A stretch of DNA of 47,795 bases, from contig NZ_JAIGNI010000045.1 of the NCBI RefSeq assembly GCF_026130175.1, forward strand, positions 1 to 47,795, in the 5' to 3' direction. Each line of letters begins with the position of its first letter. Position 1 is the first letter of the stretch. Below are positions 7,852 to 17,495 of the stretch, in pieces. The DNA is from Lyngbya sp. CCAP 1446/10. Lineage in GTDB: Bacteria > Cyanobacteriota > Cyanobacteriia > Cyanobacteriales > Microcoleaceae. Both the position numbers and the translations under genes were made by a program. Under the pieces are notes generated by a model. That model was not told the DNA's origin, did not search any database, and was given only the letters and a program-made list of their open reading frames with translations.

Positions 7852-8077
7852 AATCGTCTTGTCCCAAGGTGTCTGCCAACAGTCAGGATCGATCCCTGAC
7901 ACTATGCTTAAATTAAAGCCCAAACCTGAAGAACTGATGAAGATCGGCAAGTTGTTACAAAAGAAAATATCATCCTGCCCAATTATATTCAGCATAAAAA
8001 CCGAGCAGGCAGAATTTATTTTTTTTTGATTATAGAATTCAAGGTGTACGATCCTCTTCGAGGGCTGCGCTAACGAC

Positions 8078-8482
8078 CTATGCTTGATCCCAGCCCAAAG
8101 CTTCAGCCACCTGAGTAGCCAAAGACATCGGTTCAAAAGGCTTAGCAATCACACTCACCACCCCCAAATCCGCGAACATCCGCCTGTCGCTAGCGAGAGC
8201 CTTAGCCGTCAGTAAAATTACCGGAATATGCTGGGTAGCATGATTAGCTTGTAACTGTTTAAAAGTAGTAGGCCCATCTTGGTCGGGCATCATCACGTCC
8301 AAGAGAATAGCATCAGGCTGTTCAGCAAGAGCCTTAGCCACACCCTCGCGGCCAGAACTCGCGGTCAGGACTTCCCAGCCACCCACCACCTCAAGACTGA
8401 CTTGAGCCACTTCCCGAATATCTTCCGCATCATCAATCACCAAGATGCGCTTGGCAGTCAAAATTAACATTTTTTTTAACAA
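8078..8482 (-). CDS. Receiver-only response regulator (CheY-like)
   Basis: A 134-residue single receiver domain with no output domain. The acidic pair is in VIDDAEDIRE, the phosphorylated Asp is in AILLDVMMPDQDG, the conserved Thr is in ILLTAKA, and the Lys is in IAKPFEP. Such proteins relay phosphate or bind a partner directly. A PAS histidine kinase is encoded upstream on the same strand, 391 bases away, and is the likely partner. The gap holds a heptamer tract and a dispersed repeat. Confidence 0.9.
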   Translation of the reverse strand: MLKKMLILTAKRILVIDDAEDIREVAQVSLEVVGGWEVLTASSGREGVAKALAEQPDAILLDVMMPDQDGPTTFKQLQANHATQHIPVILLTAKALASDRRMFADLGVVSVIAKPFEPMSLATQVAEALGWDQA

Positions 8483-8592
8483 TCAGAACTGATCACAGAC
8501 TAGAGGCTAAATGTGAATATTTTGTAAAGCCAACTGTTTTACCCGATCGAACTTTACAGTAAATTTTCAAAACTGTATAGCAGAAGGCTTCC

Positions 8593-8643
8593 GAAGGAAG
8601 AAGGAAGAAGGAAGAGGGAAGAAGGAAGAGGGAAGAAGGAAGG
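8593..8643. repeat. Heptamer tandem repeat, (GAAGGAA)n with GAGGGAA variants
   Basis: About seven units of GAAGGAA/GAGGGAA. Same family as the tracts at 2735 and 32667. It lies between the response regulator and histidine-kinase genes, the only heptamer tract here clearly away from a gene edge. Confidence 0.85.
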
Positions 8644-8682
8644 CTTTAGTTATCGTCGCGAGAGCAGCAATCAACCGCAAGG

Positions 8683-8730
8683 GTTTCAGCAATTAAGAAC
8701 GTCGTAACCGCCTTGGGCGTTGCTATACAA
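8683..8730. repeat. Dispersed repeat, TTTCAGCAATTAAGAAC type, copy 1
   Basis: TTTCAGCAATTAAGAAC followed by an imperfect match ending GTTGCTATA. A second copy is at 20120-20166. Both are intergenic. Confidence 0.6.
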
Positions 8731-8873
8731 CCGAGTCCCCAAAAATCCGCTTTTCGACTTCAAATCGCAATTTTTGCCCGTCCATGATGGCAGAAAAGGC
8801 TGAGATTGTTTGTCGATGACTTCAGCCAAGAATCTGCACAAAATGACTAACTCTGGCTAAACATGGGTAGAAA

Positions 8874-11414
8874 TTAACTTTCACTCGCCAGCCCTTCCCT
8901 AATCACTGGCAGACTTAAGAAAAAAGTGCTGCCCTCCCCCAAAACGCTCTCCACCCAAATCCGGCCTCCGTGCTGCTGCACGATACTGCGACAAATAGCC
9001 AGCCCCAAACCAGTACCTTCCTTTTGGCGAGAATCAGAAGCATCAACCTGTTGGAAGCGTTCAAACACCATCTCTAGCTTGTCCGCCGGAATGCCCCGCC
9101 CTTGGTCTTTCACAGTAATCAGGATTTCCGAACTCATTGCTACGTGCGGATTGATGCCGGTAGATTCAGGAGACGACACTGACTTCAACCCAGATCTTTC
9201 TGCCAAATCTCGCTCGTGCGTCAACTCCCCGCTTAGCCAAATCGTAGCACCCGGAGGCGAAAATTTGATAGCATTACTGAGCAGATTTGTCAAGGTCTGA
9301 ATTAGCCGATCGGGAATAGCCAGTAATTGCGCTCCCACAGGCCGAACCTCCAGAGTAACTCCCGCCTGCTGAGCCATGCCCTGCATCTCTTCTGCCGCCT
9401 GCAACATCAGCTCAGCGACATTGCAAGTTTGTTTGATTGCAGTGCTGTAATTAGAATCCATGCGCTCTAAATCCAGGATGTCGTTGATCAATCGCACCAA
9501 GCGGCCAGTATTAGTGACAGCAATTTCCAGCATCCGCTTGGCTTTCTGGGGGTAAGCCTCAAGGATGCCACTGTTGAGCAGGCCGAGAGCGCCGTGAATC
9601 GAGGTCATGGGCGTCCGCAGTTCGTGGCTGACAACGGAGATGAATTCATCTTTCATGCGATCGATCGCCAGCCGATCGGTGATATCTTTAAAAGTCACCA
9701 CAGCGCCAATAATTTCGCCTTGTTCTCGCATCGGAGCGACAACGTACTCAACCGGAAAACTGCTGCCATCTCGCCGCCAAAAAACCTCATCGGTGACGCG
9801 CCGCGCCTCTCCGTCTGCCAAGGTGGCTAAAATTTGAGAACTTACTGGGTTCGACAGTTGGCCCATCGCAGGTGCGGCGCTGTCTGGGGGAAGTTGAGAT
9901 GCGGAATTGATGTCTGTTAAAGATGAGATTTGCTCGATCGCCCGCGAGCATTCTGCCTGTGAACGGTGTAAGCTTTCATAAAGTGGTCGATCGATCAATT
10001 CCTTAGATTCGCAGCCGGTCATTCTTACCGCCGCCGGATTCACAAAAGTTACTTTTCCTTGTTTGTTCAACCCGCAAATTCCTTCTCCTGCGGAGAACAA
10101 AATCATTTCTGTTTGGTGGCGGAGTTGTTCGAGCGCTTTTTCGATGCGCTTACGGTCGCTGATGTCGCGAGCGATTGTCGAAATGCCCGTTAGTGTTCCT
10201 GTCGCGTCTTTAATCGGAGAAATCGTTAGGGACACATCTATCTGTTGGCCGTCTTTGCGCAAGTGTACGGTTTCGTAATGGTCAATGGTGGTTCCAGCCC
10301 GAATATTTTCCAGAATTTGGGGAATTTCCTTGGGGCGTTCGGGAATTGCTAAAATCTCGATCGACTTTCCTTTAATTTCCTGCGCACAGTAGCCGTAAAT
10401 ATTCTCTGCCCCGGCGTTCCAGCTTTGAATCGTCCCGGCGATGGTTTTTCCTATGATACCGTCATCGGAAGACTCGACAATGGACGCTAAGCGCACGAGT
10501 TCGTCTTGTGCTTGTTTGTATTCGGTAATGTCGCGACCCAAAATCACGATACTTTTGCGTCTGCCGTCGGGGTAAAATACCGGTACTTTAATCACATCAT
10601 AGATTTTTACAGTACCATTCGATCGCAGAACCACTTCTTCTGTTCTAAAAAGCTTACCTTTTGCCCACGCTTCTCCATCGCTCACCTCGCACCCCTGTAG
10701 AGCCTCCCGGTAAAAACTGCTGAGTTCTCCTAGCTGAGAATCTGTGAGTCCGCGGTATTCATCTGCTGATAGCTCAAACAATTCCAATATCGCTTGATTT
10801 GCCTCCTGCCACCTGCCCTCGCCATCTTTAAAGCAGACAATATCTGGCATGGCATTCATCAGCAAATCGAGGTAGGAGTTTGATCGCAGTGCAGCTTCAA
10901 CCTGGGCCCGCTTAGGGATTTCCTGTTGCAGGTTTTCGTTTGCCGTTTGCAGCGAATCGATTAACAAACTTTCGGTAAAAGTGCGTTCTTTAATTACTTC
11001 CTGAAGTCTATGGATTTCTAGGGACAATCGCCTGCGCGCCAACAAATTTTCTGCCCGTAAGTGCAGTTGGGTGGCATCTACGGGAGTTGTGATTAAATCG
11101 TCAATTTTGCCTTGGAGTTGTTTTGCTGTTAGAGAAAACGGTGGTTCAGAAACAGCCGATATTTGGGATTTTCTCAGGAGCAAAAACGGTAAAAATATCG
11201 GCTCGGTGGCAGCTTTTAATGCTTCTACCACCGGCCCAATGCGATCGAAATTTGCCTCGTCGATAATGCACAAGTCAAAAGCGATTTTGGCAATCGAAAA
11301 TTCGGAGCTTGGTTCGGAAGTGCGATCGAGTACGATCACCTCATGCTCGGTGTTGAGGTGTGCGATCGGCAAATGTTGTTCGAGGCGATCGACCAATAGC
11401 AAAATGCGGCTCAT
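8874..11414 (-). CDS. Multi-PAS sensor histidine kinase with an N-terminal degenerate receiver
   Basis: 846 residues from the ATG MSRILLLVDR; a further 42 upstream codons are open but look unrelated. The order is: a receiver-like domain (1-135) with LCIIDEANFD where an active receiver has its phosphorylated Asp; a coiled linker; three PAS domains (about 180-303, 308-423, 428-583); HisKA with the phosphorylated His in VVSHELRTP (His597); and HATPase with DQGRGIP and GTGLGLAI. No transmembrane segment is seen, so it is cytosolic and senses internal ligands or redox state. The third PAS has an insert rich in Ser, Ala and Pro. A receiver-only regulator follows on the same strand. Confidence 0.93.
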   Translation of the reverse strand: MSRILLLVDRLEQHLPIAHLNTEHEVIVLDRTSEPSSEFSIAKIAFDLCIIDEANFDRIGPVVEALKAATEPIFLPFLLLRKSQISAVSEPPFSLTAKQLQGKIDDLITTPVDATQLHLRAENLLARRRLSLEIHRLQEVIKERTFTESLLIDSLQTANENLQQEIPKRAQVEAALRSNSYLDLLMNAMPDIVCFKDGEGRWQEANQAILELFELSADEYRGLTDSQLGELSSFYREALQGCEVSDGEAWAKGKLFRTEEVVLRSNGTVKIYDVIKVPVFYPDGRRKSIVILGRDITEYKQAQDELVRLASIVESSDDGIIGKTIAGTIQSWNAGAENIYGYCAQEIKGKSIEILAIPERPKEIPQILENIRAGTTIDHYETVHLRKDGQQIDVSLTISPIKDATGTLTGISTIARDISDRKRIEKALEQLRHQTEMILFSAGEGICGLNKQGKVTFVNPAAVRMTGCESKELIDRPLYESLHRSQAECSRAIEQISSLTDINSASQLPPDSAAPAMGQLSNPVSSQILATLADGEARRVTDEVFWRRDGSSFPVEYVVAPMREQGEIIGAVVTFKDITDRLAIDRMKDEFISVVSHELRTPMTSIHGALGLLNSGILEAYPQKAKRMLEIAVTNTGRLVRLINDILDLERMDSNYSTAIKQTCNVAELMLQAAEEMQGMAQQAGVTLEVRPVGAQLLAIPDRLIQTLTNLLSNAIKFSPPGATIWLSGELTHERDLAERSGLKSVSSPESTGINPHVAMSSEILITVKDQGRGIPADKLEMVFERFQQVDASDSRQKEGTGLGLAICRSIVQQHGGRIWVESVLGEGSTFFLSLPVIREGLASES

Positions 11415-11586
11415 TAGCTTGATAATTTCCCAATGACTAATGATCTGATTTCCAATAAATTTACTCACTATCGGGTTTGTAATGAGGACTGAAGTCCTCA
11501 CTACGAACCGGCGAAAATTATAATGCCCGTGCAAACGCAAACCCGATGATAACTAATAACGTTCGCGATCTCTTAAGTTCGCACTA

Positions 11587-11620
11587 CTGACAACTGACAA
11601 CTGTCAACTGTCAACTGACA
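11587..11620. repeat. Heptamer tandem repeat, TGTCAAC family
   Basis: About five units of TGTCAAC/TGACAAC. On the minus strand it reads CAGTTGA and starts within a few bases after the GH57 stop codon (11623-11625). Confidence 0.85.
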
Positions 11621-11622
11621 CT

Positions 11623-13869
11623 TTAAGGCATTCCGATCGCAATCAAAGCATCTTCCGGCATACAGGTAGAGTAACGCTCCCCTTCCGATAAAACCGCAAT
11701 CAGCCTCATTTGCCAGTCCGGCGTAATATTCAAATCCGCCCAGGGCACTGCTACCTCCAAACATTTATCCAATCCCACTTGGGCGCGGCTGATGCGGGAA
11801 TGCCACTCATCGCCCTCTCCTGCTTCCTGAAACCAAATCGATTTCGTCAGCAAATTAATCTCTAAATGATGGTGGAATCGATAGTTTAGCGGTGCTTCGT
11901 CGGGCAAACCAGACAGTGGCATCAGACTATTGTGCATTGTGCGATCGGGATAAAACCACAACAAATTTAACTCCGGCGGGCAATCAATACCCGGCCGCAC
12001 CCCAGTCTTGAAGTCGGCGCGAAGGTAAAAATTCAAGTGATCAACCCCGTACCAAAGCCGCTGAATTGCCGAACTCCGGTGCATCGTGCCCCTTGCTCCC
12101 CCAACTTCAATCCGGCCGGCTTTGTCCCAATCCTGTTCGTTGCCGATACCGTCGATAATCGGGTGAATAAAGCTCAGCGGCTGGTGGTCACCTTGAACCT
12201 CGTGCACCTCTACTTCCCGCCACACTTCCAGGGGTACAGGCTCGCCCAGAGCTTCGTAGATTGCAGCTACGTGTTCGCGAAATAGCCGATCGAACATAGC
12301 ATCTTGATTCGACGTGTGGCCCTCGCCAAACCACCAGAACCAGTCGGAACCTTCCGCCGCGAACAGCGCTTCCCAAGCTTCTGGATTGCTCTCTTCTGTG
12401 GCTTCTGGATGGTTTGCCAATACCTGTCTCGCCGCCCCTAACAAGTCCCAAGCGCGATTTTTTGCGGGATCGCCGATCCAAGTTGTCAGGGAACCGTCAA
12501 CCCAGGAACCGGTGTGTAGTTGGGCGGCGGGTATGGTTTCGGTGGCCGGGAATTTGTCGAGAAATTCCGAGACTGTGACTAATTTGATATCTGGATTGTC
12601 GCTGAGAGTTTGATAGAGTGATTCTAAGAACGGTTTGCCGTCTTGGGGATAGAATTCCCAGCAATTTTCGCCGTCTAGGGCGATCGTCACCAACCACGGA
12701 TTTTCTAAAGCTGTTTGGCCGTCGGGTTGTCGGTGTTTGAGAGTTCTGCCGATCGCCTCTAAATGTCCCACCAAATCCGATGCTGCTTTTTCCGGTTCCA
12801 TAGAACCATAGGTAAAACCAATCAAATCAGACAATCTGTGGTCTCGAAATACGATCGCCAAATCGCCATCAGGAGTTTCTAAACGATAAGGGCGATACAA
12901 CAATTCTGGTTCGCAAACATTCCCCGCCCCATCCCGGTTAAAAAAGTGTTTAATTGTCCACCCCAATACTGCCTCATCCGAGACTATCCATTTAAAGCCT
13001 TGTTTAGCAATATAGGGCAAAATTTCCGGGCTAACTGCCTGTTCCGACGGCCACAAACCCCGCGGTTCGCAATGGAACCTATCTTGATACATATCCCAAG
13101 ATTTTCTCAAATGTCTGGGAATATCTTCCGCCCACTGGAACCTGTGTTCTGGCAGCGTCATGTTAGGAATCGCTATGCGGCCGCCATTGGTATCAGCAAG
13201 TAGCGGTAAAATCGGGTGAGTGTAGGGGGTTGTGGAGACTTCCAACTGTCCCTCAGCTTGCATTTTACGGTGCTGTGGAATGATTCTGGCGAGGATTTCT
13301 TTTTGTTTTGAATAGATATTTTTTCGGTCTGCCAGATTGAAATTTTGTCCTTGTTTCAGCCACCCTGCAATCTCCGGGTCATCCCAAAACATTGGGTCAA
13401 TCCAAGCTAAATTGTGCCACGCCAGCAAGTCGGCAAAATCCTGCACTTTCCAGTTTGCCAAGCACCACTGAATGCCTTTTTCTTGTCGCTGAGTGTAGAG
13501 TTGAGCGTACCGGGGATGTGGCTGAATCAGGGTGTGGTAATTGGCATCAAAGAAGTGTTCTAAAATAAACTCTTGTTCTTCGATGTTTAAAGTTTCTGCT
13601 GGCTTGAGAGTTACCGCCAAGTAAGGGTCTAACGCTTGGTCTGCGATACAGTCTTCTATCTGCAAAATCAAGGAAGGAACCAGGTTTACGGTTTGATGCA
13701 GTTTGGGATATTTTGCCAGAAGCAGCACTAAATCCAAGTAGTCTTTAACTCCGTGCAAGCGCACCCAAGGCAGTCGATACTCGGATGCTCCTGCGCTAGC
13801 TAATACTCTGGATTTGTAGAGCGGTTGGTGTTGGTGCCAAATGAAGGCTACGTAAAGGGGATGAGACAT
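11623..13869 (-). CDS. Glycoside hydrolase family 57 protein (alpha-amylase or branching-type)
   Basis: 748 residues, a typical length for the long cyanobacterial GH57 group. Family motifs are visible: HQHQP at residues 12-16, the nucleophile region GLWPSEQAVS (Glu276), and the acid/base region ALDGENCWEFY (Asp399). A C-terminal region of about 200 residues forms the all-beta domain common in this group. Substrates are alpha-glucans, so a role in glycogen metabolism is likely, but hydrolase, branching and transferase activities cannot be separated by eye. The start codon is preceded by AATTACC heptamers and no Shine-Dalgarno sequence; CAGTTGA heptamers follow the stop. Confidence 0.9.
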   Translation of the reverse strand: MSHPLYVAFIWHQHQPLYKSRVLASAGASEYRLPWVRLHGVKDYLDLVLLLAKYPKLHQTVNLVPSLILQIEDCIADQALDPYLAVTLKPAETLNIEEQEFILEHFFDANYHTLIQPHPRYAQLYTQRQEKGIQWCLANWKVQDFADLLAWHNLAWIDPMFWDDPEIAGWLKQGQNFNLADRKNIYSKQKEILARIIPQHRKMQAEGQLEVSTTPYTHPILPLLADTNGGRIAIPNMTLPEHRFQWAEDIPRHLRKSWDMYQDRFHCEPRGLWPSEQAVSPEILPYIAKQGFKWIVSDEAVLGWTIKHFFNRDGAGNVCEPELLYRPYRLETPDGDLAIVFRDHRLSDLIGFTYGSMEPEKAASDLVGHLEAIGRTLKHRQPDGQTALENPWLVTIALDGENCWEFYPQDGKPFLESLYQTLSDNPDIKLVTVSEFLDKFPATETIPAAQLHTGSWVDGSLTTWIGDPAKNRAWDLLGAARQVLANHPEATEESNPEAWEALFAAEGSDWFWWFGEGHTSNQDAMFDRLFREHVAAIYEALGEPVPLEVWREVEVHEVQGDHQPLSFIHPIIDGIGNEQDWDKAGRIEVGGARGTMHRSSAIQRLWYGVDHLNFYLRADFKTGVRPGIDCPPELNLLWFYPDRTMHNSLMPLSGLPDEAPLNYRFHHHLEINLLTKSIWFQEAGEGDEWHSRISRAQVGLDKCLEVAVPWADLNITPDWQMRLIAVLSEGERYSTCMPEDALIAIGMP

Positions 13870-13874
13870 TGATT

Positions 13875-13904
13875 TTGGTAATTGGTAATTGGTAATTGGT
13901 AATT
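13875..13904. repeat. Heptamer tandem repeat, AATTGGT family
   Basis: Four units of TTGGTAA. On the minus strand it reads CCAATTA and ends five bases before the GH57 start codon. Degenerate units continue to about 13960. Confidence 0.9.
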
Positions 13905-13963
13905 TGTGATTGATATTAGGGAATTGATAATTGGTAACTGGTAATTGATAATTAGTGATTGAT

Positions 13964-14060
13964 ATAGCCTTTTTCAGAAAGATGAGGTACTATCCGGCAT
14001 AGGGCATAGAGCATAGGGCATAGGGCATGAGGCTCTCCTCACTTTTTTGAGAACCGCTAT
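13964..14060 (+). repeat. Dispersed terminal-inverted-repeat element with GGCATAG heptamer core, copy 1
   Basis: Begins ATAGCCTTTTTCAGAAAGAT and ends TTTTTTGAGAACCGCTAT. The ends are imperfect inverted repeats of each other. Between them lie about five GGCATAG-type heptamers. The same structure occurs at 17496-17593 and, inverted, at 31074-31184. Confidence 0.85.
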
Positions 14061-14106
14061 CTTCGGGAATTAGTAATTAGTAATTGTTAACAGTCAACAG
14101 TCAGCC

Positions 14107-14184
14107 GTCAACTGTCAACTGTCAACTGTCAACTGTCAACTGTCAACTGTCAACTGTCAACTGTCAACTGTCAACTGTCAACTG
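14107..14184. repeat. Heptamer tandem repeat, (TGTCAAC)n, about 11 copies
   Basis: Nearly perfect tract. On the minus strand it reads CAGTTGA and starts five bases after the stop codon of the NifU-like gene (14190-14192). Confidence 0.95.
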
Positions 14185-14189
14185 ACTAA

Positions 14190-14429
14190 TTACATTACCT
14201 GTTCGACTTCAGAAATTTCTGGGATGGCCTCGCGCAGGCGACGTTCAATGCCCATTCTCAGAGTCATTGTGGAACTTGGGCAAGAACCGCAAGCTCCTTG
14301 CAGTCTCAGGTGTACGACTGGGCCGTCGATTTCTACGAGTTCCACGTTGCCGCCGTCGGATATCAGGTAGGGGCGCATTTCATCGAGAACTGTTTCGACG
14401 TTATCTCTGGTTAGTGCTAGTGTCGTCAT
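14190..14429 (-). CDS. NifU C-terminal-like iron-sulfur scaffold protein
   Basis: 79 residues, the length of the cyanobacterial single-domain Nfu/CnfU proteins. The conserved Cys-x2-Cys is in [13 protein letters not shown], and the N-terminal [17 protein letters not shown] and the C-terminal [10 protein letters not shown] are typical. It assembles a [2Fe-2S] or [4Fe-4S] cluster in the cytosol and passes it to apo-proteins, including photosystem I and ferredoxin in the known plant and cyanobacterial cases. The gene stands alone; DUF3386 lies upstream on the same strand, 129 bases away. Confidence 0.92.
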   Translation of the reverse strand: MTTLALTRDNVETVLDEMRPYLISDGGNVELVEIDGPVVHLRLQGACGSCPSSTMTLRMGIERRLREAIPEISEVEQVM

Positions 14430-14558
14430 ATTTTACCTCAAAAATTATTCGTACAATTGACTTAGTTCGATCGTACCGTTACTTGCTGCTAAATCCAGCA
14501 GGACTGACGCACAACTTCGATTCATGTAGGGTGCGCACTGCGCACCTTACCTGTAACC

Positions 14559-15209
14559 CTAGACTACTGCTGGTTCTAGCATTTTGACGTTGGAGTAGTT
14601 AAACTCGGTTGTCGTTTCTTGACCTTTTTCTTTCGATCGCACTACTTGCTTAGTCATGACATAATAGTCGCCTATCTTGTCAAAAGTATCTTCAAATTCC
14701 AGTTCTCTAGTGATTTCGTTGGTTTCGGGGTTGCGGAAAACGGCATCGTAATGGCTGGCCAAAGAACCTTCAGGAGTCTCTAAGCTTTTGTGCGTGTCAA
14801 TGACGAAAGCCATGCGGCCCATCACCCGGCTGACTTGACAAATTGACAGACCTCGGATTTTATAATTCGAGCCCATTGAGTCGCCTTGCACTAAAATATC
14901 CACAGCGTCGGTGCTGTCCTTCTCGCCCAGGGTGAAGCTATTTTTGCCGTGGGATTTTTCAAAGGTGGAGCGCTTGCGGTGAGTCACAATATCCCGCATT
15001 TGGGTGTAAACGCTCTGCTTTACTTCCTCATCTGCAATCCCGCTGACTTCCACTGTCATGTCTGGTTTGATGGAAACATGACCCGTATATACTTCGTTGC
15101 CTTGTTTGAGTTCAATATCGGCGCTGTAACCGGGAAAGTTGGCATCCCAGGTATAACGGTGTTCGTAAGCAGCGCGAAACAAATCGCGACCGTTGGCTTG
15201 CTCTGACAT
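14559..15209 (-). CDS. DUF3386 family protein (cyanobacterial/plastid lineage, function unknown)
   Basis: 216 residues. The N-terminus (GRDLFRAAYEHRYTWDANFPGYSADI, given here as two overlapping stretches, GRDLFRAAYEHRYTW and WDANFPGYSADI) and the later FEKSHGKNSF match what I recall of DUF3386. It is rich in beta-strand-like segments and has no signal peptide or membrane helix. No function is established. It may be co-transcribed with the NifU-like gene downstream, though the gap of 129 bases holds a hairpin-like GTAGGGTGCGCACTGCGCACC. Confidence 0.75.
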   Translation of the reverse strand: MSEQANGRDLFRAAYEHRYTWDANFPGYSADIELKQGNEVYTGHVSIKPDMTVEVSGIADEEVKQSVYTQMRDIVTHRKRSTFEKSHGKNSFTLGEKDSTDAVDILVQGDSMGSNYKIRGLSICQVSRVMGRMAFVIDTHKSLETPEGSLASHYDAVFRNPETNEITRELEFEDTFDKIGDYYVMTKQVVRSKEKGQETTTEFNYSNVKMLEPAVV

Positions 15210-15842
15210 AAATTCCTCTTTGTGTTGACACCCATCTAGTTTAGCTTAACCGCTGGCTGCCCCCACATTCAGTGCATAGGCGGGTTCCCGACTCTGGCAC
15301 GAGCACTTCTTGAGGCTGCTGCTGCGATGTTGATCTTAGCGCAACAAAAATTTACTTTCTGTCTCGGTTGCTATAATTTGAAAAATAAAGTCATAATATG
15401 GCTAGTAATTAAAATCACATTCCGCGCATGGCTCTCCTGGGTTTATGATGTATACGGTATCAAGCACAACTGTTTGTGATTCTATGATGCCCTCGGAGTA
15501 AGGATATGCGGTTTTCTTATCACCACAAAATCAGGACAGCCTTCCGCATTTAGGGTGTCACACGGTATAATTATTCGGAAAAATCGATTTTTCAAGTGAT
15601 AAATTATGCCTTTGCTAAAATATTTATCATTTAAAATGTATAGTATAAGTATAATTTATAACTTAATATATCAATAAAAGTAAGTAAAAACCGATTGTGA
15701 CAGTTGAGGGTGCCGAAGGTGGGATTAAAATCACATTCGATCGCCTGACAGCAGTCTTAGTTATGGGTTATCTTAAAAAAAAATTCTGTCCGCTTTTAAG
15801 ATTTTCCACCTGTGGCAACTATTCGGTTCCCTAATTAATAAA
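15210..15842. other. Intergenic region, 633 bp, no gene seen
   Basis: AT-rich DNA between two genes that point away from each other, so it should hold both promoters. The phrase ATTAAAATCACATTC occurs twice (near 15409 and 15724), once followed by CGCGCA and once by GATCGCC. I see no RNA gene, IS end or conserved small ORF. Confidence 0.5.
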
Positions 15843-17369
15843 ATGCTAGAAACACTTTACAAATACTTAGAAACGTTGCAGGAACAAGTTAACCATTTGC
15901 CAACTCCGCAACAGGCGATTTTAATAAAAACCGTGGAAAATCTGTCAAATTCTTTGCAGGAAATGGCAACCATTCCCCAGTTTGAAAGCGTGACTAATAA
16001 TGCAGCAAAGTTAGTTGAGGCAGAAAATTTAAATCGACTTTTGGAACGCACAATCGCGCAGCAAAGAGCGCAAATCAGACAGCTACAGGAGAAATTGGAC
16101 AAAGAAATCAGTCAGCAGCGCCGGCACAATCAAGCATTAACTAAAAGTGAAGCAAAACTGCAAACTATACTGCGTAGTTCTCCTGATCTAATTAGTATTA
16201 TCGCCTCCGACGGGCGAGTCCGATACCACAGCGGAGCCCTAGAGCGAATTTTTGGTTACAAGCCCGAAGAGAGAATTGGCAAGTTTCATGGCGAGTTGAT
16301 TCATCCAGACGATTTGCTGACTTGGCAGGCATATTTTGGCAAGTTGCTAGAAAAGCCAGGAATTGCGGGGCCGATCGAATATCGGAAACGCCACGCTGAC
16401 GGTTCTTGGAGGTACATGGAGGCGATCGGCAACAATTTGCTTTACGATTCTAGTGTGCAGGGAATTTTGATTAATTATCGCGAAATTGGGGAACGCAAGC
16501 AAGCAGAAATTGCCATCCAAGATTCGCAACGGCACTACAAAATTATGTCACAAATTACTTCGGATTTTGCCTATTCTTTTCAGGCACTTCCCAACGGTAA
16601 CTTTGTTTGTGAGTGGGTAACGGAAGCTTTGGCGCGCGTGAGTGGTCATCTTCCTGAAGAATTAATTGCGTCGGGCTGGTGGAGTTCAAATATCGTTCAC
16701 CCTGATGACAGGGAAATGTTAATTAAACAATTAGAAGGCTGTATTTCTAGAAGTATGGGGGTCAATGAGTATCGCATTGTTAACAAAAATGGTGGTGTGC
16801 GCTGGGTGCGGGACTGCTGGCAAGCGGTGTGGGACAAAACTGAAGGGCGGGTTGTTCGTTTGTGGGGTGCTTGTCAGGAAATTACCGATCGCAAGCAAGT
16901 AGAATTGAAACTGCAACTCGCGGGCGGAGTTTTGCAAGCACAAATTGGATCAGCGCCACTAGCGATTAATTGTACCAGCAATGACGGCCGTACTCTTGTC
17001 TGGAACCGCGCCGCCGAACAACTTTTTGGCTGGACTGCGGCTGAGGTTTTAGGGCAACCATTGCCGAATATTCCTGAAGGGCAAAAGCAAGATTTTTACG
17101 CGCTGCTGAAGTCTGCGGGTAATGGAAAAGCGGAAAGCGGTTTGGAAGTGTCTTTGTTGAAAAAGGACGGTAGTTCGATCGATATTTGGGTTTGGGCTGC
17201 ACCCGTGCAAGATGCGGTTGGCGAGATTTTCGGCAGTATCAACATATTTTCTAACCTTTCAGAACGCCAGCGCATACAGGAGGAACGCCAAAAACTAGCA
17301 GCAGTGAAAAATATGGAAGAACCTTTTTGGGCGCGCTATGTCAGCCCTCCACCAACCAAGAAAAAATAG
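15843..17369 (+). CDS. PAS-repeat protein without kinase or other output domain
   Basis: 508 residues. The first about 105 residues are helical and rich in Gln, Leu and Glu, probably a coiled coil. Three PAS domains follow (about 106-220, 225-355, 360-480), two of them with the PAC-type ending I-x-Y-R-E-I-x-E-R-K-Q and C-Q-E-I-T-D-R-K-Q. The protein then ends within 25 residues with SPPPTKKK. Proteins of this architecture normally continue into a histidine kinase or GGDEF domain. None is seen in the next 600 bases, so it is either a true sensor adaptor or a decayed kinase. No frameshifted remnant was found. Confidence 0.85.
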   Translation: MLETLYKYLETLQEQVNHLPTPQQAILIKTVENLSNSLQEMATIPQFESVTNNAAKLVEAENLNRLLERTIAQQRAQIRQLQEKLDKEISQQRRHNQALTKSEAKLQTILRSSPDLISIIASDGRVRYHSGALERIFGYKPEERIGKFHGELIHPDDLLTWQAYFGKLLEKPGIAGPIEYRKRHADGSWRYMEAIGNNLLYDSSVQGILINYREIGERKQAEIAIQDSQRHYKIMSQITSDFAYSFQALPNGNFVCEWVTEALARVSGHLPEELIASGWWSSNIVHPDDREMLIKQLEGCISRSMGVNEYRIVNKNGGVRWVRDCWQAVWDKTEGRVVRLWGACQEITDRKQVELKLQLAGGVLQAQIGSAPLAINCTSNDGRTLVWNRAAEQLFGWTAAEVLGQPLPNIPEGQKQDFYALLKSAGNGKAESGLEVSLLKKDGSSIDIWVWAAPVQDAVGEIFGSINIFSNLSERQRIQEERQKLAAVKNMEEPFWARYVSPPPTKKK

Positions 17370-17495
17370 GGCGATCGGTAATTTCGTCAAGCACAAGTTA
17401 AAAACATTAAAAGTGCGAAACTGCCATCTTATGCTGGCAAATATCATTTCCGATAAAATAACCTATTTGATGGGGTTAATTCGATCGCACATCAT

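Noticed and set aside
7852..8148. 99-codon N-terminal extension of the small membrane protein
   Set aside because: Overlaps the response regulator gene and includes apparent non-coding DNA between the genes.
14107..14184. CRISPR or other array at the heptamer tract
   Set aside because: Perfect head-to-tail 7-bp units without spacers; it is a simple tandem repeat.
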